From positions 1 through 64,000 of the forward strand of contig KQ965750.1 in NCBI GenBank assembly GCA_001574975.1: 64,000 nt of DNA. Reading direction: 5' to 3'. The DNA comes from Gonapodya prolifera JEL478 (lineage: Eukaryota > Monoblepharomycota > Monoblepharidomycetes > Monoblepharidales > Gonapodyaceae). The notes beneath the pieces were generated by a model, which was not told the DNA's origin, did not search any database, and was given only the letters and a program-made list of their open reading frames with translations. Position numbers and translations under genes: made by a program. Shown piece by piece: positions 12,501 through 24,298 of the stretch; positions within the stretch are counted from its first letter, which is position 1; each line of letters opens with the position of its first letter.

Positions 12501-15500
12501 TCCTCTACATTTTCCCGGTAGAACCGAATCTGACTTGTCCACTCTGGCATCATTCCATTGGTTACATCACCTGTAATCAGATATTCTATAAAATCTCCAG
12601 TACTCAATGCATTTAATAAGAGATTTTCTATTGATCTCCGAATGTAGGGGGCTGTGTCACTTCTTAAAAAGCCAATAAGGCCTTCACTATCTTTTTGGGT
12701 CTGTCTTCTGAGCTCACGAAGGGCATTAATACTTTGAATTCCTGAAAGGGGGAAATGCATAAGAGAGATATCAGGAATTAAATTTAGTAGGCTTTTAGTG
12801 TATCTCACCTTTTGAAAAGGCTTCCTCAATCTTGATTGTGTACCTCCACTGAGCAATTAAATAGCTAATCTGGCCTTTATTTAAGTGCTTAGTCTTTAAT
12901 CTTAAGTTGCTAAAATTTAGCACTCACTTGGCCATTTAAGAAGCCATTTTACAAATGTTGCTGGGTTACTATCTATTGTGCTCTGTGCTGCTTTTGCCAC
13001 GTTTGAGCCTGCACAATATGAATCAAGTGACTGTCCAGTAATACCCCTTAATGTATCAGTGATAGCACTTTCAATTGCCCTCATGAGAGATGTTATGTCA
13101 GTTGTGTAGTGAACACTATGTCCTTGAAATGTCAATGGCTCTCCAAGGAGACTTTTAATCCCGACAACAATACTCTGCTGTGTTTGCTTTTGTGCAACAG
13201 TGGTTGAATTAGAACCTTTCCCATCTGGTTCTGTTCAAACAAAATCTTTAGTAATGTAACATTGCAAAACCTGGTTACAAGTATATTTGTATGCTCACCA
13301 TACTTTGATGTGCTAATTTGCTGTACAGAAATTTCCCCAACGTGGTGAAAACACTTCTGGATAACTGTGAGGCTAACATCATGTGAGAGTATGTTGGAGA
13401 TAATTGAGAGTAGACTTTCATCTCCCAAAAAGTAAAACCTGGGAAACTTTTCTCTTTGAATATTAAGCCAGCTCTCAATGCGCCTGCTATACTCTGGTAT
13501 CTGTGATTTAGAGCTTAAAATTGGCTCAAAAATATCTCTATGTGTCATTAATGAAATCCTGAAAAATTGAACCTCTGGTTATGTGGCAGTTTGAATTTTC
13601 AAGAGAAAGTCTCTTACCAAGAAGGACTCTTCACTATAAACAATGACACAGTGGAGGTCACTTTATATGTAGAGATGAAAATATCCCTTATCTCTGTCAG
13701 TGTGTTTGGCATATCATCCCAGAATTGTACCATGATTGGACACAACAACAATAACATATTTTGAACCTCCTGTAATTGCATTAGTACTTCTTGACTCCTT
13801 AAGAGTTTTTTCTGCCACTGTTCTATTTTTGCAGAGAACACATGAGCTTGGAGATCTGCATCAGCAGGTTGCTTTGGTGGGATATTCTTCTTGTTTTGTA
13901 AGCCTCGACCAATTGTTGAGTTATCAGTAGTTTTTGCAACTTTCATTTTGTTTAATGCTTGCAGAGCTTGGATTCGCAATTCCTCACATCGAATAATGTG
14001 ATCTTCAATGAGCTCATATGCTTCCTGAATATTTTGAACAACTTGCAGTTTTCCAGGCAGGTGTGTAAAATCCGAATGAAATTGAGTGACAACAAACATT
14101 TGGTTAGTGAGCTCCCTCTTCATCTGCTCAAGACCAGTATCAAGAGCATTTTCAATACTAGCTTCATTGCTTATATCAGCCAACAGGTCCTGGACGAGCT
14201 CAAGATCCATCTCCACAATATCTCTAAGATATAATTGTCTCATATCCTTTTGAGATATGCCAATAGCTGATGATATTTTCTCCCAATGTTGTTGATGCAA
14301 GGAGTTGTTTCTTATTGCCTGAATGATCTTTAAGTGCCTTGCAAAATCAGAAAGTTCTGCAACAATTGCAAGCAATACTTTTCGTTGACTTGTTTTTGTT
14401 TCAACCAGGTTTTGCAGCTTCTTTGAGGTCCTTTTCCATTCATTGACTTTTATTATAATCTCCTCTGCATTAAGGTCAACAAAGAAACACTCATTCCACT
14501 CTTGCAGAAACTTTCTCTGGTCATAAGCAAGCTTCCACAGGGATTCATTCAGGTCAAAGAGTGTAATGGTTGGTTGCATGTTTGAGAAAGATGTTTTTTC
14601 AACTTCAATATTAGCTTGTCTCAAATGTATGGACGTAATGAGGGAAAGACATTTATCTAATCTCTTTCTTATGCTTTGGATTCTCTCAATCATGTCAGGA
14701 AGTCGATTAATATCTGAAACCTGGTCAAAGGATTGAATTTCATTCCAATATGCCATAAGAGAGTCTCTGGCAAAAACAACATCAATCTGAAAATTAAAGG
14801 AAGTTCAAAATGTGATAGCTACATTAATGAGTTTTTGGCTGTGAAGTACACTTACATTTATTTCAGACAAAAGTCGACCTTTTGCTTCATCAAGTCTTGC
14901 ATGAGCACCAGCATATTCCAGTTGGACCCTGCGTGGCCAACTACATGCTTCCCAGTACGCTTCACTTGCAACATCATCAATTGCAATGTTGCCATCATAC
15001 ATGGTCTGCCAAATAGTCACAACATCTTTGAGTTTAGAGTCATATACAGTAGACCTTGCTTCAGCTTGTTCTATTGCTAATTTCAAAATTTTCCATTGTT
15101 CTGCATTTCCTTGTGGATCAACTGCAATTTTTTCGTATAGCTCTTCATAGCCACGTGATAAGCATAAACAAACCCCAATGACTCTCTTCATTAACGACCG
15201 TTGAAGACTTGTTTTGACAGATAAAGCTGCATTTAGGAGAACTTCTTTAACCTGACTGCAATCAATTATTATTGGTGGAAATGCTTGTTTACTTGGGAGA
15301 GCATCTATGTCTCTTAGAGCATTAGAGTATTTTTTCAGAGGTTTCTCCCATTGACTTAGATCCAAAAGAGAATCCATTTGTGTCAGATTGATTATTAGCA
15401 TATATTCTTGGTCTTCTTCAGTGCTTTCGACTGGTGGAGAGTCTCTGACCAACCATTCAAATTTCTGATAGCGAGTTAGTAATGTTTGCATTCCATGTTC

Positions 15501-18500
15501 ACTCCTTTGAATAAATTTTATGATCTCTTCTGGTGCATTTTGGAGAAGAATGTTTCCTTCCTTCATGTGAACTTGAAGCCATCCTGCACCTCCATGTATG
15601 GGGTCTGCAGATTCCTTATTTCCATAAATACTTGTCATTACCGTGTGCTCTGGGGTTGGAATGACATTTTCTGAAAGACTCAGTGGAAGCTTGTAAAGTT
15701 GAAGAACAGAATTTTGAAGATCCTGTAATTTCGGGAATACACTTATTGTATTATGTGGATTCAAAGAAAATGCTGGGTGTGGTATCTGGAAACAACGATC
15801 CATGATTCCCAAATGCAAATTTTGGGGCACATCACTTGATGGTTCCCCAGATTCAAATTGAATGTCTTCTGCACACTCTATAACAGCAGAAACTGCAAAA
15901 ACAATTGGAATGGAGTCCCGTGCTTCAATTGGAGGGACTTCTAAAGAAAGGTCTTCAACACTGTCCATATAAACAGGTAAGAATCCAGCTGGCTTTTCTT
16001 CTGAAGACCGTTCTGGAAGTAGACCCTTAACATTTATACTAAAATATGATAGAAAACCTGCCAGCCCTCGAATTACAATCTGCTTGAGCTGGACTTCTAA
16101 CATTTTCCCAATGAGGCAAAGAAAATCCTTTAGTCGTGTATGCTCATAGTCTTTGATGCTGTTGATTCGAAATTGAAATACATTGGCAAGTCTGTCTTCA
16201 ATGCAACTTGCAACAACATGGGGCCACTAAATTGTGTGAAAATTTGATATATGAGTTAACATCAACATACACAAATAACACTCACTTCATGAATGAGTTT
16301 TGATTGTATGTAGTGACCCTGCGCAGTAAGTCTCTTCTCAAAAGACTTAAATGATGTTGGTGTGAGCACTTTTCTACTGAAGAACCCTTCTCCTGGAGGA
16401 ATAATAGTTCTAACAGCACCAAGTATATGAACAATTGATTGCTGTATTACATTGTTCCCTGTAAACATGTATGTGGAGAGGGTTTCTGTTGCTTGACTAA
16501 CCCTAGTGAGTAGTTCTCCTGTAGCGTCATCAGCACCAGAATCAATGAGCATTTGACGTGCTGTCTTTTCAGATCGGCCTGGGTCAGACAAAGCTCCCTG
16601 ATCTGCACTGCTAGGTTGAATAGGCTCCCTTTCACTAAAGCGGGGGCCTAATGATGAGGTGTGTTCTGAATTATTGGGATTTGTACCTTGCTTTACTTTG
16701 CTAACTATTGTGTTATCTCCCTTAGGTGTACTGATTAATGTTATAGAGACTTGAAAAATGTCTGTATTGATGTCATGCTTATTTTTTACTGCTCTCTGTC
16801 TTTCCCAATGAGATCTCTTCATTGCAAATATCCAATCATCTGCTACCTCTTGCCAACAATGTTCTGCTACATCATTTGCCTTGTCAGACCTCTCTAAAAC
16901 GGACTTTTCAAACTGAGAGAATATTTTTGCTTTGATGCTGGGTTGCATAAGTGGAAATCCACTTTCCACTGTAAGATTATCTATTTCCCTAATTTCTTCT
17001 TGTTGTTTTAACCACACTGCTCTCCTTTGCTGTGCCATGTTGTATCTTTCATGGAACTTCTCCCGATTCTCATTTTCAAAAATGAGATTAAGCCTTTTGA
17101 CCCACTTTTGGAGCCCTGGTCGATCAATCCACTCAACCTCATAAAGATGCAAGGTCTTGTCATAAGAAAGGACCCAACATGGTCTCCAATCCCAGTTATC
17201 ATTATTATCAAGTGACAGAGGGCTAATCTGGCCTACTCCACCAGTGGAGAGTTCTTTCTTAAACATTGGGCTGCTGTTTGCATGCAAGCGGTACCGGGAA
17301 AGACCACGAGTATACTGTTCTCCTTTTTTTGGACCATCCTGTAGCCACTCTATTGCTGATTTTGTCTCATAAGTCTCTGGGTCATCAAAGAACTCAATGG
17401 GATGTTCCACTGCATTTTTTGAAGGAGTTTTGGGACCACTGTCTGAACAGTTTGCCATAGTTTCCTCATTTGTAACTTCAATCTGCTGAGCTTTTTGCTT
17501 TTCAGGCACAGATCTCTTTCCTTTCAGCGTACTTTGCTGTGACTGCAATTGTGCAGATCTTGAAAGTGATGATTCAATGGATTCGTCAGTTACACAACCA
17601 TTCAATGCTTCAATTGCACTTCGAGTCCCAAAAAACTTTTCCACATTTGCTGGAATAGGGGGAAGAATGGACGTCAGATTATCTTGAGCCTCCTGCACAA
17701 ATTTGTCGGTGTGAATTCTGGAGAGGTGCAAAGAGTGGTGTCAAATGCACTGACCAAGGTTATTTGGGTATCAGACACTCCTCTAAAGGGAGACAAAGAA
17801 GAGGAATGAGTGCACTCATATTTTGGTGGAATGCTAATTCAAAAAAGTACATATATATTAGAAAAAGCAGAAACTCCTTTGAAAGTCCCAAAGTTTCCTC
17901 AAAAATTTCAACGTACCCTGATGAATGACCCCGAAGCTTTACCCTTCCACCATATTCACCCCCTGGAGCACTTCTTACGAGCCTCCTTTGTGCTTCGTGC
18001 GCTGCTGGAACAGGCTTTAATTGAGCTAGCAAGGCACTTTTGCCATCCCTGTAAACTGCAGGTTCAATGAATCCAACCTTTAAAGCATTAGCACTGATGC
18101 TCATGTGATCTGAACTCTCGACACCTGATGTCATCGTTGGAACTAAGTGCATTGGTGTGGGAGCAAGATCTCGCTCTGATCCTAGAGGACGATTATGCTG
18201 GAACGGGGTTGTGACCACTCGAGACACTGATGTCCCATCAAATAATATTTGAGGAACTGCTGATTGTGACGAAATCACTGGAAATGGTGGTGTTGGAAGA
18301 AGAGTTTGCTCGGAGTCATACGTTTGGGGCTTTCCAAATCAATCACATAACATAGAACAGTAGATGAGGAACAATGGATGAATCATCAATAAGGACGGTG
18401 TCGATGGTTGGAACAATGACAAACTTTCACATCCTCACATCAGTATCAACTTTAGAAGTGTTGGCCATGGCTCTTGCTTGGACTTGCTTCTTATGCCTTA

Positions 18501-19423
18501 TGTCCTTAGCGGCACTGTTCGATTTTGGCGAATGGAAACTCTGATTGAAGGTTCTCTTTTGATTGTTTGGTTCCCGCATGTTTCCCGTCCCAAAATTTCC
18601 TGGGGATTTACTCCGCAAGGTGGATTGAGAAGTATTCCTTCTCTTGTCTCCCTGAAAAAACTGAAGTTTCCCCGATTTTTGGGGTGGCGTCCATCCAGCT
18701 ATGATCGCACTATCAGGGTAGTTTAACGATCTTTGCTGCGCAGAGCTCCCCGCGGATGATTTCATTCGAGAAAAGCTCATTAATGTGGGGATGGGGGGTG
18801 GGGTGGGCTTCGTGGCGGCAGCACTAGTCGATTTCAGAACCGAGAAGAAACGAGCTTGAAATCGGTGAGGTGAATATGTTTTTCTGCCCTACATTTGCTC
18901 ACCTTGTTTCGAGTTCTAAAACATTTTCGTCCTCATCTTCCACCGGGATAGCATCATAGCCATAACCAAGTCCAGTCACTGGAACCCCGAGGACCTCTTG
19001 AAGAGCACGGTAGTCTCGTTCGATCTGTCGCAGTTCCTTTGATGTTAATGCTCGTTGAATATCAAGAGCCGTATGTGCAGGGAGATCGTTGTTTGGAGGG
19101 TTCTCGAACGTTTCCGAAGTTGCCGTCATTTCATTAGACGTTGGCAGCAGTATAGCACCACCGGTATCTCTCGCGATTCTCTGTCCATGATGGATATCGG
19201 TTCCACCTCCCAGTTGCTGTGAGACAACCGGAAGTTCCCCAGGCGCAAAAGCAACATGGGAGTGCTGGGAGCGGGACAGTGGACGCAATCCCAAAGACGA
19301 GGAACTAGAACCCGTTCGAGAATTGCCCGTCCGCGTCGATTCCGTCCCCTGTTCCACGGTCAGAGCGCTAGGGGACAGCATCGGGACAAGCGGCAATGTT
19401 GTTAAGCAGAACTGTCCTCTCAT
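3582..19423 (-). CDS. atypical dynein heavy chain (DNHD1-like), AAA1 degenerate
   Basis: Sixteen exons join in frame to 4,917 residues: 19423-18903, 18823-18439, 18329-17917, 17717-16286, 16226-14856, 14786-13618, 13558-13299, 13230-12928, 12874-12809, 12741-10759, 10702-9564, 9506-8064, 7998-6080, 6020-4174, 4115-3910, 3878-3582. A disordered N-terminus leads into the tail and linker (residues about 900-1970), six AAA modules, the stalk and the dynein C-terminal domain. AAA1 (about 2108) keeps a P-loop, GGAITGKSS, but its Walker B reads WLSLEHIN instead of the family's FDEFN. AAA2 has GSIMSGKST and WFDGD; AAA3 has GQKGSGKST and LFDELN; AAA4 lacks a P-loop. The stalk tip (about 3500-3575) matches the microtubule-binding domain well. 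Size and dead AAA1 suggest DNHD1, a sperm-flagellum protein in animals; orthology is inferred. Start is at 19423 or 19381; exon 1 could belong to another gene. Confidence 0.85.
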
Positions 19424-19628
19424 CCCCTCCACCTACCCCCCCTCTCCTTTTTCATAACTTTTGGCATTTGCACGCAAAGGCCCTCCGCGGCGAATGGTTT
19501 TATGTACTTTATTTACACTTCCTCTGGAAACAGATACCTCAGGATAATATCAATAACGACAAACACAAGGTGTCTATTGATCCTCGCATTCTGGAGAGAC
19601 CCGTGAATATCGTCGATGCAGCATTCAG

Positions 19629-22255
19629 TCAAGGTCGGTCCCAAAACGGTTGAAATGGCAGCTGTATATTGGGAAAGTACCGTCGCCGTCCAATAGCAGT
19701 ACGTCCCTTTGGGAGGGACACATACATAAGAAAGCACCCACCAGGAATTTTCTCTCTCATCAAGTCTCTAACTCGTAGTCTCAATTCGGATTTCTCCCGT
19801 TCTGTGCGCTTGATCGCATCTTTGCGATCTGCCAACCGACCACCTGGCCAAACACCCATCCGGATGGACCGGATGATGAGTGCTGCTGTCCGCTCTGAAA
19901 GCGCCCGGTGAACCGACCGAATAATAAGCCTTACAACAGGGGAATGAGAGCAATCACGACCCAGGAGAACAGAGATCACGCACCGGTTTAGTCCCTTGCC
20001 AAAGACCCATCGAACCATTGGCACCACAAAAAACATAACTTGATTCCAAACCCACCATCCTTTCTCGCGCCATTCCACAACCTCTCCGAGAAACTCGAGC
20101 CAACTCTTCTCAAGCCTTGAGTCTGTGTACCGCAGCTCGTCGCGTTGGCATCTTTCTGCGTAACTATACGCACTCTCCTCCTTTACATCGAGTGGTCCAA
20201 ACGCTTCTCCATCAACAAGTGTCCGATAGTCCGCGATGAGTGCTTGAATCTGCTCTGAAATAGCTGGTAAAACTAATGGTGACCCCTCCTCTGAGTGCAC
20301 AACCGGTACATCTACCCATGCTCCAGGTAGGGAAGGACTAAGTAGAGCAGATGGTGGTACACTGAGCGAAGACGGCTTCCTTTCCAACTTTTAGGTAGCG
20401 CACTGGCGTCGGTACAAGATGGGACCTACCTCATCGAATTGGAAGACATCATCCGCAGGAAGAATTTGACGTCTCTCGTTGGGAACAAAAAGTTGGGTAA
20501 ATGGCGAAGAACCACTTCCTTCTCCATTGCGCGGAGCCGCATCCCAACGACTGCCCAGAAACGAATCCAAATGCCGGGGTGGCGATGCTCCGTGGTGGAT
20601 TTCTGTCGTTAAGTGAAGGGAAGAGTTCCTATATGCTGGTGTGATCAGCAAATTGGGAACTTGTTCCTGAGAAGATTGACGTAGACCAGGAATCAAGCGC
20701 CCAGCGCGCCATCGTTTTATTTGAATTTTGTCCTCTGGTACTTCAACGGCATTTTCGGTGGGTGATAAAACACCGGCATCCGTCAAGCCTCGTCGGATTT
20801 TAGAGACAAGGAAAGATGCCAAGCCCAGAATTGCAAAGAGATTAGAGGCAGCAGACTTTCCATGGGCTGCTATTGGTAAAATTAAATATGCGGCTGATGC
20901 GTTGCCCACCGCTCCAATGGTGTGAAGAAATCTCGGTATCAAGTCGGCGAAAAACTGCAAAGGTGAGCTGGATGGTTCCGGGGTGGACGGACGTGGAGGA
21001 TGGACGAACTGTATGGTTGGCTGAACAGCTGGTTCAGATTCTCCAACGTTTTCAGATGCGGTGAGTTCCGCCGCAGTGGCTTTCCGTATGACTCCTGATG
21101 TTGGTCGAGGGAAAGTCGTCGAAATACTGCGAAGCAGTGACGATTGTGGTCCTTTTTCCAAAAGAGAAGTTTGAGATTTCACTCCCGCAGAGGCACGGAC
21201 CACTGAGTCTGTTGTGCTTATAGGTGTTGTGTTGGTCATGTGTGCAGTACCAGTCGTTGGAGGAGGGTCAGCCCCAGGGTTAAATCTATTCGTGCTGGTT
21301 TCGGTATCAGAAAAGGGAAACGCTTGAGGTGAAGGTCCATCGGATACATTGAAGCACTAATTGCACAAGCGATTCATCACGCAGGTGACGGGTGATAGTA
21401 AAAGGACAATTACCTTTTGGATAATGTCATTGATTGTTTCCGGGTCGCACAGAGAGTCCAACGCTCTTGTCACCAGTTTCCCGGAAATTATTTCCCGTAA
21501 AATATACCGCACGCTATCACTTTCTGCGTCTCTCCGAGGAAGCAAACTTGTAACCAGTAGATCCGCCACCCCGCTCAAGTAGCTTTGTTCCGCCGCAGGC
21601 CCGCGCATTGCAAAGTGAGGCTGAAGTGCGTCAAAAACATCTTCTGTACTAAGTGCACCGGCATACAGAGTTTCAGAACGTCGGCGCGCCAGGCGGTAAT
21701 CGGCAAGGTGGTTCGAAAGAACCCTCGGCAGGTCCAAAGTAAACAGTTGAATAAAATCGACCTATAAGCGAGAGAAATGATAAGGGACTTCCAAATCTCC
21801 GAAACTGAGTTTTACATCGTTAATAGTCACGATCTTCCACTTCGACCATGTCCCAAGAAGCCCACCTTCTCGAACCTGGACTCCAGCTCTCGAGCCACCC
21901 TTGCAATCGCACGCACAACCTCCTTCATAAATTCATCGTCCGTGGAGATGTGTGCATAATACCAGCCCTGAACGAAATCTCTTATCACCAGAAACGTTAA
22001 TGCCTGAAGTTGTACGTCCAAAATCGAGTGGGTGCGAGCCCTTCTCTGATTCACATCTTCGCCTATTGGGCGAGGATCCATCGCTTCGGATTTCGAGTCA
22101 TTCTGTTCGGTCTGGGCTCTTTGAGATCCAAGAGATGTAAATGGTGGTGGATTTATAGTCCGGCAGAAGTACTCGAAGGCAGCTTGGACAGACTGCAAGC
22201 GCCTTGGTACAGATCCAGGCGTTTGCTGTTGCGTAGACGATGGCGCGGTGTGCAT
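19629..22255 (-). CDS. PXA plus nexin-C domain protein (sorting-nexin-like)
   Basis: Four exons (22255-21866, 21761-21414, 21356-20430, 20387-19629) join in phase to 807 residues from an ATG. Residues about 65-245 form a PXA domain: VDFIQLFTLDLPRVLSNHL, then SDSVRYILREIISGKL and LCDPETINDIIQK, as in the SNX13/SNX14/Mdm1 group. A hydrophobic stretch follows in exon 3 (YLILPIAAHGKSAA onward), a likely membrane segment. The C-terminus has a nexin-C domain (FGKGLNRCVISVLL, SIRMGVWPGGRLA, LRVRDLMREKIP). No RGS or phosphoinositide-binding PX domain is visible between them; that region is proline/serine-rich. Known relatives sit at ER contact sites and handle lipids. A similar role is inferred. It starts 64 bp from the stop of the oxygenase upstream. 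Confidence 0.75.
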
Positions 22256-22318
22256 TATCCGTCTGTCACGGTTGAACTGAATCAAATCACCCTCATTTTA
22301 CAATTTATGTAATGACTA

Positions 22319-24181
22319 TCAGTGAGCTTTTGGGGGACCAAGAATGAGATTAGCTAACTCGGGGTAAAATTTTCTGATGGGGAAGAGAAATAAAGCAGAG
22401 CAAAGAACCCAAATGGAAATACAGTCTCACCGAGCAACTTTCGGGCGGCTCCTATGTTCAACCGTACTTCTGTTACATCTGATAAACTTTTCGCTGAAAA
22501 CGATAACATTTTCGTACCTGATCCTGCTAACAAGGAACACTTCGCCAATCGGTGTATCTGCGGTAGGCCACGTTGGCTTCTTTGATTCGTTGGCGACTTG
22601 TTCCGAAGGACCTGTTGTTGGAGCTATATCAGAAGTACTCCAGAATGCCGATGGACCAATGGCTCACCACTGTCTGAGGACGCTTCTGCGGTCCTCTTGG
22701 CGGCGGAAATCAGATTTTGAAGCTTCGACTTCCCAAGACTGTTCCTTAAAATCCACCACCGCCTCCTCGCTTTTGCAGTGGCAACCAACTCTTGGTTGAG
22801 CCCTTCGGCCCCTTTATCAAGGTCCGCGAAAGTGACATGTGGAGAAATCTCATGAAGATAGTACACAGTGAAATGAGAGGTACCAGAGGCGGGGTTCATT
22901 GCGCGATGAGGGGTGGCAACTATGGAGCCTCGAGAAATCGATTCGAGCGCCGAGCCAATATGAACAACAAATGATGACATGCCGGAGAGAGGGGGGCAAG
23001 GAATCCACGATCCTGAAAAGTGAACATAAAGATGAGTTCGTGTTCAGGTTGCTCCACATGGTAATCACAAACCAGCGGGGTTGGCAACCTCCTGTCCGGC
23101 ATGCTCATTCGCGGGCAAGGTGAAAGTCAGCCACAGATCTTTGTGAGGGCCTACACCAAACTTGGGACCTTCTTCGCCTTCGGATTGCAGCTTGTCGAGG
23201 GGAGGATAGCGAGCTATCTTCACACGGCCCCCAGCCTTGACATTCTCGTCCTTGTATGCAGCAAAAGTTCCTTTTGGTAGCTCTAGGGCTTCTTCTATGA
23301 GGCCCTCAATCTTATCGCCCAGTTTGGTCATCTCGGCGATGAAAACTTGGTAGGTTTTTTTGAAATCAGGAAGGAACTCTTTCGAAGGCCACAGATTCGG
23401 ACCTCTATCAAAACAAAAGATCTCGGAGCTGCCTTAAATCAAGTTCAAGACGCTACTTACGGTCGCGTCTTCACGTACAGAGGGTCGCCCTCTTTCCATT
23501 GACCTGTGTCGTTCTGGGTCAACCGTGATACCAGAAACAAGATCTGTATTTTGCTTGACCTCACATGGCAAGTCATTCCCAAGATCAAAGTCCTCTCGGT
23601 AATCTCGCTTCCCTTCTGTCGTTCCACGTCCGACTCTGGTCAAACCCCAGAAATGTGGTGAGTTCGACTCGTCCAAGCGGTTCTCCTCGTTCGCTGGAAG
23701 GTCAAAGACCTGAAATTTGATGCAACACTTGTATGGCAACGCCGAACAATGTCTTCGCGCTTAAGTTGGAGCGAACCTTCGTAGCGAGTTCCTTGACTGT
23801 ACCCAGCAACTGGTCGTCCACACCATGCCCAACGAGGTACCAATTACCCGTGTTCAAAAGAGCATAGCGAAGCCAGGAGATGAAAACCGGCTTCGTCTCG
23901 GGCTGTTGGTTTTCAATCGGCGAAACAACGTTACAACATTAATTTAGGACGCTATCCTCTCGAACACACACCTTATCTGCGAGCGCAAGATCAAGAATAG
24001 GCACATTGGTGAATGGCTCGAAGTGAAAAACCTTGGATCGTAGGTGAGCTCCGTGTCAGTTGTTGGGCAACAAGCTTTTTGGATCAAGAACTTGCTCCAC
24101 GATGGAGCAATTCCCGGGAATCAACGAAGGAACCTTCAGTATAGCATCACCTACATTTTGGATGTCAATTCCAGTCGCCAT
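22319..24181 (-). CDS. 2-oxoglutarate/Fe(II)-dependent oxygenase, isopenicillin-N-synthase-like
   Basis: Ten exons (24181-24155, 24031-23972, 23902-23777, 23709-23560, 23513-23461, 23404-23073, 23012-22668, 22623-22518, 22469-22431, 22373-22319) keep phase throughout and give 430 residues. The N-terminal DIOX_N part has VPILDLALADK and NWYLVGHGVDDQLL. The catalytic fold has the iron-binding HxD in GVGPHKD, the distal histidine in TPHRAMNPASG (with the R-x-N/S co-substrate arginine) and the strand WIPCPPLSGMSSFVVHIGSA between them. The C-terminus, RPKVARKFYPELA, is typical of fungal members. Such enzymes hydroxylate or desaturate small molecules; the substrate cannot be told from sequence. The donor after exon 4 is GTCAAG, so that joint is the least certain. 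No biosynthetic cluster surrounds it. Confidence 0.8.
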
Positions 24182-24298
24182 GCTGAGGGGGTTTCAATCA
24201 CGGCCGAACGTGGCAGAGCCACAGCTCGCCTGCCTCATTCCCGATTCATTTCATTGTTACATTAGTATGTACAAAAGGTATGGAAAATTACGACCGAT

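Noticed and set aside
18899-19432. Separate small gene upstream of the dynein
   Set aside because: The frame has no stop of its own before a good GTGAGC donor and splices in phase 2 to the exon starting at 18823, so it is best read as dynein exon 1. Some doubt remains and is noted there.
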